DNA from: a virus
Reading direction: 5' to 3' (one strand)
DNA: 28,813 nucleotides
IMG/VR virus record: IMGVR_UViG_3300035704_000392
Location: 1 to 28,813 of that record
Below, piece after piece: positions 7,116 through 13,910 of this stretch. Both the position numbers and the translations under genes were made by a program. The notes under the pieces are model-generated. The model worked only from the letters and a program-made list of their open reading frames with translations, was not told where the DNA came from and ran no database searches. Within the stretch, counting starts at the first letter, position 1, and every line of letters begins with the position of its first letter.

Positions 7116-7144
7116 TGTATAGAACAAAGAATGAACTTGGTCAA
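7116..7144 (-). promoter_or_regulatory. Promoter A with LexA-type SOS box
   Basis: On the minus strand: -35 TTGACC (7139-7144), a spacer of exactly 17 bases, -10 TATACA (7116-7121). Inside the spacer is GTTC-N7-GTTC (7122-7136), the exact LexA operator form of alphaproteobacteria. LexA bound here would block RNA polymerase until DNA damage. The first start codon served is the GTG at 7034. The promoter shares extra bases outside the box with promoters B and C in this window. Confidence 0.8.
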
Positions 7145-7169
7145 GCCCGACGTGTTTCTTTGAACCTCT

Positions 7170-8381
7170 TCACCGCCGGCTGGACTTGCGAGCATGATAA
7201 AGCGCCACCGCATCCTTGATATCGCCCGACTGCGAAAGCCTGGCGGCGAGCGCGCGCACATCGGCATGTTCGCGCTCGGCGGAGGAGCGAGCAGTACCGG
7301 GCCGCTGCACCGGCGGCACAGGTTTGGCGGCGGCCGCGTCCCTTGCTTTCATGGCCAGGCGGTATTTTGCCGCGTCGTACATCATGTGCTGGAACGCGGC
7401 GTTTCGCATCAACGGTTCGCTGTTGAACAGCCCCATCAGATCGGCCGGCTCGATGCCGCTGGCCTTGGCGGAGGCGAATATCTCGGCGGTGACCGCCTGC
7501 TGGGTGGCTTTCGGCTCGCCTTTGAGCATGGTCTCAAAGAGCGCGTCCTCGGATCTTGCGAATTGCAGAAAACTCTGGCGCGCCATCTCAGCTTCGCGCT
7601 GGCTCTCGTGCTGCCGATACGCGAACAGTTGCTCTGATGTCGCTACCATTGCCTGAACCCGCGCGAATTTCTGCGGATCTTGTCTCGACATCAACTCGAG
7701 CGCGCCGGGCAGGTTTTCCGCTGCAATGCTCGCAAGCTCAGGGAATTGGCTGAGGAAACTCACCTGCGCGATCTGCGTTGCCGCATCCAGGCCCTCGAGA
7801 TAGCTTTGGCGGGCCTTCTCTGCCTCCCCTATTTCCTGTTCGATGGCCTGGCGCACCTGCGGATGCCGCAGCGCTTTCTCGAGTTCTGCATCGAGCTCGC
7901 TCGCAGCGTTCTGGCCGGCGCCTTCCGCCGAAGCGGATTCGTCGTCTCCAGGCAACGATCGATCCGGTTCGGCTTCATCGGCCTGCGGTGGCTCGAAGCC
8001 GTAGAATTCGGCCGCGCCGGGATCATTGGCCAGCGCTTCAGCGCGCAAGGCGTCAACGCGCGCGGCAAGATGTTCCGAGGTCACGTTGTCAGCCGCCAGT
8101 CTCTCGGCCGCAGTTACGCCGGCGTAATCGCGGGCCGCCCGATCGAGCGAGATCGCCTCGTTGGCGGCAACCGGTTTGCCCTCGTGATCGATATATTCCC
8201 GGATATTCGGCGGGCGCTGCGCGGCGGTGGATCGCGCTTCCGCCGCTTCGCGCAAGGAGGCGCTGTCGCCACCTATCGCGTCTTCGTCCGGCTTCCGTTC
8301 CTGATCCGGCATCGGCGTATAGCCGGCATTGGCGAGATCAAACGCGGCGCCCGTCAATGAAGACTGGGGTTCAGTTGTCAT
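7170..8381 (-). CDS. Scaffold-like phage structural/assembly protein
   Basis: A 403-residue acidic, mostly helical protein. The ATG at 8381 has GGAG about 5 bases upstream, so I do not use an earlier one at 8411. The N-terminal 150 residues are acidic and disordered (PDQERKPDEDAIGG, PDRSLPGDDESASAEGAG). Residues about 160-330 are long helices with coiled-coil character (DAELEKALRHPQVRQAIEQEIGEAEKARQSYLEGLDAATQIAQ). The end PVPPVQRPGTARSS then LAARLSQSGDIKDAVALYHARK is a motif I associate with scaffold or assembly proteins of alphaproteobacterial phages. Position after the tail genes, rather than just before the capsid, is unusual for a scaffold; an ejected internal protein is an alternative. 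Confidence 0.6.
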   Translation of the reverse strand: MTTEPQSSLTGAAFDLANAGYTPMPDQERKPDEDAIGGDSASLREAAEARSTAAQRPPNIREYIDHEGKPVAANEAISLDRAARDYAGVTAAERLAADNVTSEHLAARVDALRAEALANDPGAAEFYGFEPPQADEAEPDRSLPGDDESASAEGAGQNAASELDAELEKALRHPQVRQAIEQEIGEAEKARQSYLEGLDAATQIAQVSFLSQFPELASIAAENLPGALELMSRQDPQKFARVQAMVATSEQLFAYRQHESQREAEMARQSFLQFARSEDALFETMLKGEPKATQQAVTAEIFASAKASGIEPADLMGLFNSEPLMRNAAFQHMMYDAAKYRLAMKARDAAAAKPVPPVQRPGTARSSAEREHADVRALAARLSQSGDIKDAVALYHARKSSRR

Positions 8382-8518
8382 TAGTGCTCCAGCATGTGTT
8401 GATTGCGGCAATGCGCGGCGAGGCCTGCGGCGACGATGATGCGCGCGCTGACCGTTTTCGCTATGAGGTTTAGAGAGGTGGCGGGACTAGCCGATGCAGG
8501 CTCGGCCTCCAGGATCAG

Positions 8519-8806
8519 CTATCCCGATCGCGACGAATGCGATTCCGTCTTGGCGACGATATCCTTGACGGCACGATCAACGACGGACTTTCCATGCGCA
8601 TCGAAATCGTTGCCCGGCAGCAGCGTGTGCGCATTGATGCTTTCAAGGGCGAACAATGCATCGGAAAGCGAGCGCTCCAAAGCATCGTCCTCAATTACAG
8701 CTACCCGACCTTCAACCTTGTGGATGAGCGTCTGGAGCGACATCAAGCCGTCCTGATAGTCTGTCGCCGCTCCAGTGATGAGGGTGACTTGATAAGCTAC
8801 GTCCAT
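8519..8806 (-). CDS. Small cytosolic protein, immunity candidate
   Basis: A 95-residue protein starting at the ATG at 8806 (GGGAAAG upstream; a GTG at 8854 would add 16 residues that look non-coding). It has no signal peptide or membrane segment. It reads MDVAYQVTLITGAATDYQDGLMSLQTLIHKVEGRVAVIEDDALERSLSDALFALESINAHT and is acidic and helical. An acidic small helical protein directly downstream of a cargo-like gene with a distinct C-terminal domain is what immunity genes of polymorphic toxins look like. The function is inferred from position and composition only. Confidence 0.65.
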   Translation of the reverse strand: MDVAYQVTLITGAATDYQDGLMSLQTLIHKVEGRVAVIEDDALERSLSDALFALESINAHTLLPGNDFDAHGKSVVDRAVKDIVAKTESHSSRSG

Positions 8807-8962
8807 TATCGCTTTCCCGATAGGCCAGCTATAGCCCAACCCTGACCTCTTCACAACTTTTAGTTGTTGTGCGTTCCTATCGGTGCGTCGCTTAGCAAGT
8901 TGGGGAAGTAGGGAATGTTTGCCGAGAACAAGATTCCGCTTTGACGATCCCTGCGCTGGTTC

Positions 8963-9853
8963 TCACCGGCGCTTGTTGCGCTTAGCTCTTTTCACCGGCG
9001 TCCAATTGGTCGGCTTGTCGGTAAGATTCCCACCGCAGCGTTGGTGCATAAAGCCTTTCATACAATCACTCATGGTCCAGGGGCGCCCTGATTCAGTCGG
9101 GTAAGGCCCTGTGTCATAGTGACTGTCCTTCCAAGGCTCAGAGCATATCTTGAGAGCATCTTCCCTCTCCTGCTTACAATCTGGGTCAGGTTCAGCCGGT
9201 TGCGCAGCCGGGCTCTCGTAAGGAGCAATGCTCCCGGGATCTTCTATGGTCGGTACCGAAGGTATTTCAGGAGCAATGCTTCCAGGATCCTTGATCTTTG
9301 GTATCTTTTCCGGGTCGCTGCCAGGCCCGCCCGCTTTCTGGTTGTCCAGAATAATTTTGCCCAGCGTGGCAGCGATAGCATCGAACAGCGCTTTTCCTCC
9401 TTTGATGGCTGCTCGCGCCACATCAGCTCTGCCTGCATATTGCGAACCTGGTCTGACCGGATCGGGGAATGCGTCGGAAACAACGGGCGCTCCGCCTCCA
9501 TTATCGCCGGTGTGAAATCCTTGCTGACCGGCCAGCGCTTGCGCGACCAGCGCTTTGCGGCTCTCCGGATTGACGGTCGCAAGCATTGCCTTGTGATCGC
9601 CGAGCACCGAGCGCAACGCTCGATATTGCGAGTTCAGGTTCGGCGCGCCGGCCTGCTCGCCGGAAGGCAGTCCATCGACCGGCGGATTTGGCCACGCGAT
9701 TTGCTGCGCCGCCTGCGGCGCGGATGCCGAGGCGGCAAAGCCCGTAGCCGGTTGATATTGATCTTGCTGCGCTTGCAATGCGAGCAGCCGACCGAGTAGT
9801 CCACCGCCCTCCCCGAACTGTCGGGGAGCAAAATAACCATCTAACAATGCCAT
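8963..9853 (-). CDS. Cargo-like protein, LLGRL N-terminal module and Cys-rich C-terminal domain
   Basis: A 296-residue protein with three parts. The N-terminal module (7-38, YFAPRQFGEGGGLLGRLLALQ, then QYQPATGF) is shared with the 12055-13203 protein. The middle is Pro/Gly/Ala-rich and has a short DPGSIAP repeat (about 189-195 and 205-211), visible in the DNA too. The C-terminal domain (about 225-280) has four cysteines, 226, 237, 264 and 273, in a C-x10-C-x26-C-x8-C-GGN pattern, and then a basic end. I recall related C-termini in exported and toxin-like proteins of proteobacteria, with no known activity. Its start overlaps the fibre stop by one base (TAATG), so it is made with the virion proteins. 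The gene after it looks like an immunity gene. Confidence 0.7.
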   Translation of the reverse strand: MALLDGYFAPRQFGEGGGLLGRLLALQAQQDQYQPATGFAASASAPQAAQQIAWPNPPVDGLPSGEQAGAPNLNSQYRALRSVLGDHKAMLATVNPESRKALVAQALAGQQGFHTGDNGGGAPVVSDAFPDPVRPGSQYAGRADVARAAIKGGKALFDAIAATLGKIILDNQKAGGPGSDPEKIPKIKDPGSIAPEIPSVPTIEDPGSIAPYESPAAQPAEPDPDCKQEREDALKICSEPWKDSHYDTGPYPTESGRPWTMSDCMKGFMHQRCGGNLTDKPTNWTPVKRAKRNKRR

Positions 9854-10983
9854 TAGCGAACCTCATGAATACGGCGGGAAGATTCGGTCGCTGCGCGATA
9901 ATCGACGGCCTTGTAGCCGTTGATTTCGATGACGGCGGCAGGCGTGGTTTTTTCCACGTCCTGTGCCAGCAGGCCGATGTGATAGGCGGGCGCGCCTTTG
10001 TATCGATAGCCGTAGACCGGAGTGCCATCGAACAGCGCGCCAACGGGTTCGATGTCTTCCTTGAGACGCTCGTCGGAGAAACGCAGCAGGCTGAGCAGGC
10101 CACTGCCGCCAGAAGCCGCGCCGCTGGCGCTTGTCGACGGCGCCGTGCCCAGGAGATCGCCGATGCCGCCCGCGATCGTGGCGAACTGCTGCGCGCCGGA
10201 CATCTGCTGCGTCCCGCTCGACGTGCCGTTTGACTGCGACCCGAGCTGTGCAATGGGCACGCCGATCTGCGCGAGCAGTCCGAGCGCCTGAACAGGAATG
10301 CCGCGGCGCTGCGCTTCCTCCGCCAACATTGCGTTGGCGCCATAGTTTTTCGCATCGAGCGCGGACTGGGTCGCGTTGACGCCCTGCCCTTGATTGTTCA
10401 GATAGTTTTGCTGCATGCCGGACAGCGTGCCGGCGGTTGTATTGCCTGCGCTGTAGAGCGCGTTAGCGGCACCCAACTGGTTGGCGACGTCCTGATTGTA
10501 CTGCGCGGCAATGACGGGGGCTTCGCCGGCGGCCACGCCTCGGCCATAGGCCATCTGATTGGCGCCGCTCATGTCGCGACCGGCGGCGGCAAATTGCCCA
10601 TTTACGGAATTGCCGACATCGGTTTGGATTTGCGCCAGTTGCGCGGCGAGCGCCGGATTATGGCCGATCATGCTGCCGTTGGCGTATGGAGTCAGTTGGC
10701 TCTGCAACGTGCCGAAATTGCTCTGCACATTGCCGGCCTGGGCGTTGGCGCCGCCGCCGTTCAACAACGATTGCGCGTAATCGCCGATCGACCCGGAGTA
10801 CGGATTGCCCTGCGAAGCATTCTGCGAAAGTTGAGTGAGTGCGCCGGCTTCAGCGGAGGTCAGTCCGGTATTGTTCAACCCACTACCAACTTGGCCGAGG
10901 ATATTTTGCAGCATCGGCTGCGCCGCTTGCCACGGCGCGGTTTGCGATTGTTGCGTTTGCGTCGACGAAGATTGTCCGCCCAT
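9853..10983 (-). CDS. Virion fibre protein with S74 (endosialidase-type) C-terminal chaperone
   Basis: A 376-residue protein with AAGGA 8 bases before the ATG. Residues 1-300 are Gly/Asn/Gln/Ala-rich helical and low-complexity sequence (MGGQSSSTQTQQSQTAPWQAAQ, QFAAAGRDMSGANQMAYGRG, APVIAAQYNQDVANQLGAAN). From about 301 comes RFSDERLKEDIEPVGALFDGTPVYGYRYKG, then YHIGLLAQDVEKTTPAAV and GYKAVDYRA. That is the S74 intramolecular chaperone. Its Ser303-Asp...Lys308 matches the Ser-Lys dyad that self-cleaves in endosialidase fibres, so the C-terminal part is probably released after trimerisation. It belongs to the tail or to an ejected structure. It is the first gene after the 10984-11395 gap. Confidence 0.78.
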   Translation of the reverse strand: MGGQSSSTQTQQSQTAPWQAAQPMLQNILGQVGSGLNNTGLTSAEAGALTQLSQNASQGNPYSGSIGDYAQSLLNGGGANAQAGNVQSNFGTLQSQLTPYANGSMIGHNPALAAQLAQIQTDVGNSVNGQFAAAGRDMSGANQMAYGRGVAAGEAPVIAAQYNQDVANQLGAANALYSAGNTTAGTLSGMQQNYLNNQGQGVNATQSALDAKNYGANAMLAEEAQRRGIPVQALGLLAQIGVPIAQLGSQSNGTSSGTQQMSGAQQFATIAGGIGDLLGTAPSTSASGAASGGSGLLSLLRFSDERLKEDIEPVGALFDGTPVYGYRYKGAPAYHIGLLAQDVEKTTPAAVIEINGYKAVDYRAATESSRRIHEVR

Positions 10984-11395
10984 TGCTTGATCCTTCTTCA
11001 GAGGCCGATTGGTTGAATTGAGCGCGCAGCCGGCATCGCGGCCGCAGGGCGGACGCGTAGGCAGGCGTGGTTGTTGGCTTGAGGTGCTTGCTTTGGTTTG
11101 GTGCTCGCCGAGCGGCAGCCACAGCTAGCGTGACTCTGCGCTGACGGGATCACCGACCGAAGTGAAAGGCGGGCCGAGAAGCTTTCCGACTGGAATTGCT
11201 GTTGCTGCGCCGTCTTCGGTCCAGAACGAAGCCGCGATCCCCGTAAAACTACGGAGCGCGACACGTCTGGACTAGGTACGAGTTATTGCTCAGCTTGTTC
11301 CTTGCGCGCTGACTCAGCACGCCTGGTTGGATGGCCGCCATTCAATCCGCAACGCGCACTTGCTTTAACAGCCGTGAAAAGAGATTCGGCACGCC
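10984..11395. other. Gap of 412 bases without a convincing gene
   Basis: Both strands have short open frames here (for example 10998-11264 minus and 11302-11667 plus), but they are rich in Arg/Ser/Ala, lack ribosome sites and look like shadows. The only clear element is the AAGGA ribosome site of the fibre gene near 10991. I found no convincing promoter or terminator. It separates the two plus-strand membrane protein genes from the fibre gene and may be debris from an insertion. Confidence 0.5.
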
Positions 11396-11626
11396 ATGAC
11401 CATCCGAAAATTTATCGGAATTATTTTGTCTTCAGCGCTGGTCATCGATGGTGTCTGGATCTCGTACACCGTAATGGCAGTCGACCGGGTCGATGCTGGC
11501 CAGCTCGTTTATGTCGGGCCTTATCTTTTTTTCGTCGGCGCCGTTTGGATCTATTCCGGATTGGTTCGAGTGACTGGCTGGTTGTCACACGCGTCTCGCA
11601 TATGGCCTCGAGAGAAATGCGTTTGA
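11396..11626 (+). CDS. Small membrane protein on the plus strand
   Basis: A 76-residue protein with two membrane segments, FIGIILSSALVIDGVWISYTVM (about 6-27) and LVYVGPYLFFVGAVWIYSGLVRV (about 37-59), and a basic end. No strong ribosome site is visible before the ATG. It runs against the phage operons and lies just ahead of a second plus-strand membrane protein gene. Together they look like a small inserted cassette next to the 12055-13203 cargo-like gene. Function unknown; an immunity or superinfection-exclusion role is possible. Confidence 0.55.
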   Translation: MTIRKFIGIILSSALVIDGVWISYTVMAVDRVDAGQLVYVGPYLFFVGAVWIYSGLVRVTGWLSHASRIWPREKCV

Positions 11627-11663
11627 ATCTTCGATACAAATTGGAATGGACAGGTGATCGGCC

Positions 11664-12035
11664 ATGAGAAGAACGGACACACCGCCAGCCGTGACGACCG
11701 AGCCGTCATCACCGGCCATCGAATCCCGGCCACAGCCTGCCGAGCGGCAGCTCCCTTTGTATCGCCCCGGGGTGGTCGCCATGGTCGGCTGGTTTGTCGG
11801 CTGGCCGGTTGTGTTATTCGTTTCGCTTCCTTTGATGACGCCGGGGGATACTCTTGAGTGCTGTCTGTTGGGTGTCGGCTGTTGGCTCTGGTTGTCGTCC
11901 TGCTACGGGGTTTACCTCATACTGTTCACGATAGCTGAAGCGCGCTGGCCGGCGGCTAGGACGATCCGGAACGTCCTGAGCTGGCTCTTTAGCATCGCTC
12001 GGGCTTTTCAAGGCCACCACCATCACTCCGACTAA
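11664..12035 (+). CDS. Membrane protein on the plus strand
   Basis: A 123-residue protein with a good ribosome site (AGGTGA about 7 bases before the ATG). A cytosolic Pro/Thr-rich start (MRRTDTPPAVTTEPSSPAIES) is followed by two membrane segments, VVAMVGWFVGWPVVLFVSLPLM (about 37-58) and CLLGVGCWLWLSSCYGVYLILFTIA (about 67-91), and a basic, His-rich end (GHHHHSD). It ends 20 bases from the stop of the minus-strand cargo-like gene at 12055, so the two are convergent. Position suggests a partner or immunity role for that cargo gene, but the opposite strand is unusual for such pairs. No family recognised. Confidence 0.65.
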   Translation: MRRTDTPPAVTTEPSSPAIESRPQPAERQLPLYRPGVVAMVGWFVGWPVVLFVSLPLMTPGDTLECCLLGVGCWLWLSSCYGVYLILFTIAEARWPAARTIRNVLSWLFSIARAFQGHHHHSD

Positions 12036-12054
12036 GCGACCCCAGCGACCGATC

Positions 12055-13203
12055 CTAATTTGGCGCGATCCGACTGCTGAGGTATCGCCTCGCAGCCAGC
12101 GCGAGAGGAAGACCGCGGCGCATGAAGGGATACGCTTTCTGCAGTGCCTGACCCATCTTGCTGTCTGGTAGTGCTTCTTCCAACGCTTGCACCGCGACCC
12201 CTGGAGCAACCGCGTGCTTCACCAGGGTATTCGGCAGAGCGCGCAATGCTGCAGCTGCCGCCTGACGACCCCAGCCTGCAGCAATCACGCCCGGCTCGGC
12301 GAGGATCAATGGCGCCATTTCGCCGATTGTTTCGGCGTATCGTCCGGCTCTGGTTTTGGGTTCATAAAACTCGCCGGTATGATTTTCGATCCTATGCCGA
12401 ATACTGTCTGGCTTTATGCATTCGATCCAGTCGGGTGTATCGGCGGGCAGGTCCGTCGCGCCAAAAAACCGTCTAATTGGATTTTGGATGAAGTGAGGCG
12501 GGAAATAGCCGAAGCCGGTCAGAATCTCCCCGGCCAATCCGAGACCATTGACGACCCCGTTGGCAAGGCCGATGCCCGCCGATTTCCCGATATCCATGAG
12601 ATCGAAGTCAAGCGGCTCGGACCGGGTGAGATTTCTCACGCCTCGCGCAAGGCGCGCTGCGGCTACTTCTCTTGCCTGCTGCGCCTGATCTGCCTCGTAT
12701 TGCTGAATCGTCTGCTGCGGAACCGAAGAGTTAAGTACTGGCGCAGGGTTACTACCTGGAATCGACTGATACTGCCTCTGCTCGGATTGCGCGGGGAGCT
12801 GTCTCCTGGGAATGCCGCCCTGTCCACCATAGGTCTCCGGGCCAGAGCGCGGAGCAGCATCCAGCGGCCGAACGATGATCCTGGTCTGTGGAGCGCCTCC
12901 ATCCTCTTGTGCAGCGGCTCTCGTCTGTCTATTAGCCGGAAGCTGAGGAAAAGCTCCGTCATCGGAGTTAGCCTGGCTGGGTTGCACGATTCCAAGCAAC
13001 GTGCCGAGCAACGTGCTTGGCGAGGCTGCATAGTTATCCGGATCAAATCCGAGCGCAGCGTTCGACCCCGAGACGAAACCGGCGCCTGGCTGCGCCTGGC
13101 GGTCCGGCATTGTCGACATCAGCCTGCCGAGCAGCCCACTCTCACCGCGATAGGTTTCGGGATCGAATTCGTACCGATTGCGAAAATTAGGACCGCCCAT
13201 CAC
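12055..13203 (-). CDS. Cargo-like protein with three PETY/LLG repeats and hydrophobic helical domain
   Basis: A 382-residue protein; the second ATG (13200) is equally possible. Three copies of an N-terminal motif are visible: FDPETYRGESGLLGRL (13-28), FDPDNYAASPSTLLGTL (53-69) and PETYGGQGGIPRRQL (122-136). Pro/Gln-rich linkers separate them. From about 190 on, a helical domain follows: DFDLMDIGKSAGIGLANGVVNGLGLAGEIL, TRAGRYAETIGEMAPLIL, LPNTLVKHAVAPGVAVQALEEALPDSKMGQALQKAYPFMRRG. It resembles the pre-toxin helical region of polymorphic toxins that I recall from rhizobial genomes. It then stops at YLSSRIAPN without an obvious toxin domain. It overlaps the upstream GNAT-like gene by 17 bases, so it is co-translated with tail genes. 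Role inferred only. Confidence 0.65.
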   Translation of the reverse strand: MMGGPNFRNRYEFDPETYRGESGLLGRLMSTMPDRQAQPGAGFVSGSNAALGFDPDNYAASPSTLLGTLLGIVQPSQANSDDGAFPQLPANRQTRAAAQEDGGAPQTRIIVRPLDAAPRSGPETYGGQGGIPRRQLPAQSEQRQYQSIPGSNPAPVLNSSVPQQTIQQYEADQAQQAREVAAARLARGVRNLTRSEPLDFDLMDIGKSAGIGLANGVVNGLGLAGEILTGFGYFPPHFIQNPIRRFFGATDLPADTPDWIECIKPDSIRHRIENHTGEFYEPKTRAGRYAETIGEMAPLILAEPGVIAAGWGRQAAAAALRALPNTLVKHAVAPGVAVQALEEALPDSKMGQALQKAYPFMRRGLPLALAARRYLSSRIAPN

Positions 13204-13612
13204 TCAATTCCTTATCCATGATGGCGTGCTTTTCTTCGAATCCATCGAGCAGCTGTAGCCAGCCCTTGCGTCCGTAAATGCGAACGCGCTTGCAGCCTTC
13301 GGCACGCGCATAAGTCTCGATCTGCGCGATCAGCGGAAGCCAGCGTTTCATATCGCTGCCGCCGCACACCGTGATGATGCAAACCCTGCCGATTTCGGAG
13401 TTGATCAGGATAGTTGCCGCGGCGGATTGGACGGTTCGTCCGTTCCACGCCATCCACAGCAGGCTGCGCCCGGAAAGGATGTCGGCTTCGATGTCCGCGA
13501 AAGCGTTCAGCTTGGTGCGGCAACAGGCTGCTTTCAGCAACGGGCTGACGTGCGGCCACATCTCACTGACCCGATCAGGGTCGACACAAACCAGCTCAAC
13601 CGTGGATGGCAT
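13187..13612 (-). CDS. GNAT-fold phage protein
   Basis: A 141-residue protein from the ATG at 13612, with AGGAAG about 11 bases upstream. It begins MPSTVELVCVDPDRVSEMWPHVSPLLKAAC, and continues LLWMAWNGRTVQSAAATIL, GRVCIITVCGGSDMKRWLPLIAQIETYARAEGCKRVRIYGRKGWLQLLDGFEEKHAIM. The strand order and the G-C-x-x-V-R-I-x-G-R-x-G-W near the end fit a GNAT fold, similar to acetyltransferase-like proteins found among podovirus tail genes. Motif A is weak (CGGSDMKRW instead of R-G-x-G), so acetyl-CoA binding is uncertain and the role may be structural. It sits in the tail operon, overlapping both neighbours by 17 bases. Confidence 0.65.
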   Translation of the reverse strand: MPSTVELVCVDPDRVSEMWPHVSPLLKAACCRTKLNAFADIEADILSGRSLLWMAWNGRTVQSAAATILINSEIGRVCIITVCGGSDMKRWLPLIAQIETYARAEGCKRVRIYGRKGWLQLLDGFEEKHAIMDKELSDGRS

Positions 13613-13910
13613 ATAGAAACGTTCTTCCTGATATCGTGGAATTGGCGTGGGTGATGGTGAATGAGCCATTGGCGATCGAGGAGACGTACATCGTGCCATT
13701 GCCGACTTCCGTCGCAGCATTCGCCGTCGTCGCCGTAAGCAGCGGTGTCGACGACGCCGCGCAGTTTTTGTCCGCCACGACGGTTGTCGCACTGCCAGTC
13801 GCCAGCGTCACCGAGCCGACCGCGTTGGATCGGCCTGCCGCGAGCTGCTGTATCGCGAGCACGATCTTCTTCAGATCGGTCTCTGTAATTCCGGGAACAA
13901 AGGCCGTCAT
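13596..13910 (-). CDS. Small tail-region structural protein
   Basis: A 104-residue protein whose ATG at 13910 overlaps the previous stop (ATGA). A short helical start (MTAFVPGITETDLKKIVLAIQQLAAGRSNAVGSVTLATGS) leads to beta-rich Thr/Ala/Asn sequence with TTVVADKNCAASSTPLLTATTANAATE and FTITHANSTISGRTFLYAIHG. This ending, a beta sheet with ITHAN, is common in small phage virion proteins. It is probably a tail or fibre-associated protein. No function is known. Confidence 0.7.
   Translation of the reverse strand: MTAFVPGITETDLKKIVLAIQQLAAGRSNAVGSVTLATGSATTVVADKNCAASSTPLLTATTANAATEVGNGTMYVSSIANGSFTITHANSTISGRTFLYAIHG

Noticed and set aside
8852-8871. Small CACAAC/GTTGTG inverted repeat upstream of the 8519-8806 gene
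   Set aside because: Only a 5-6 base AT-rich stem; too weak to call a terminator or operator.
10998-11264. Minus-strand open frame of 88 codons in the gap
   Set aside because: Ser/Arg/Ala-rich with no ribosome site and no domain-like pattern.
12187-13221. Plus-strand open frame of 344 codons
   Set aside because: Antisense to the cargo-like gene at 12055-13203, no ribosome site, shadow composition.
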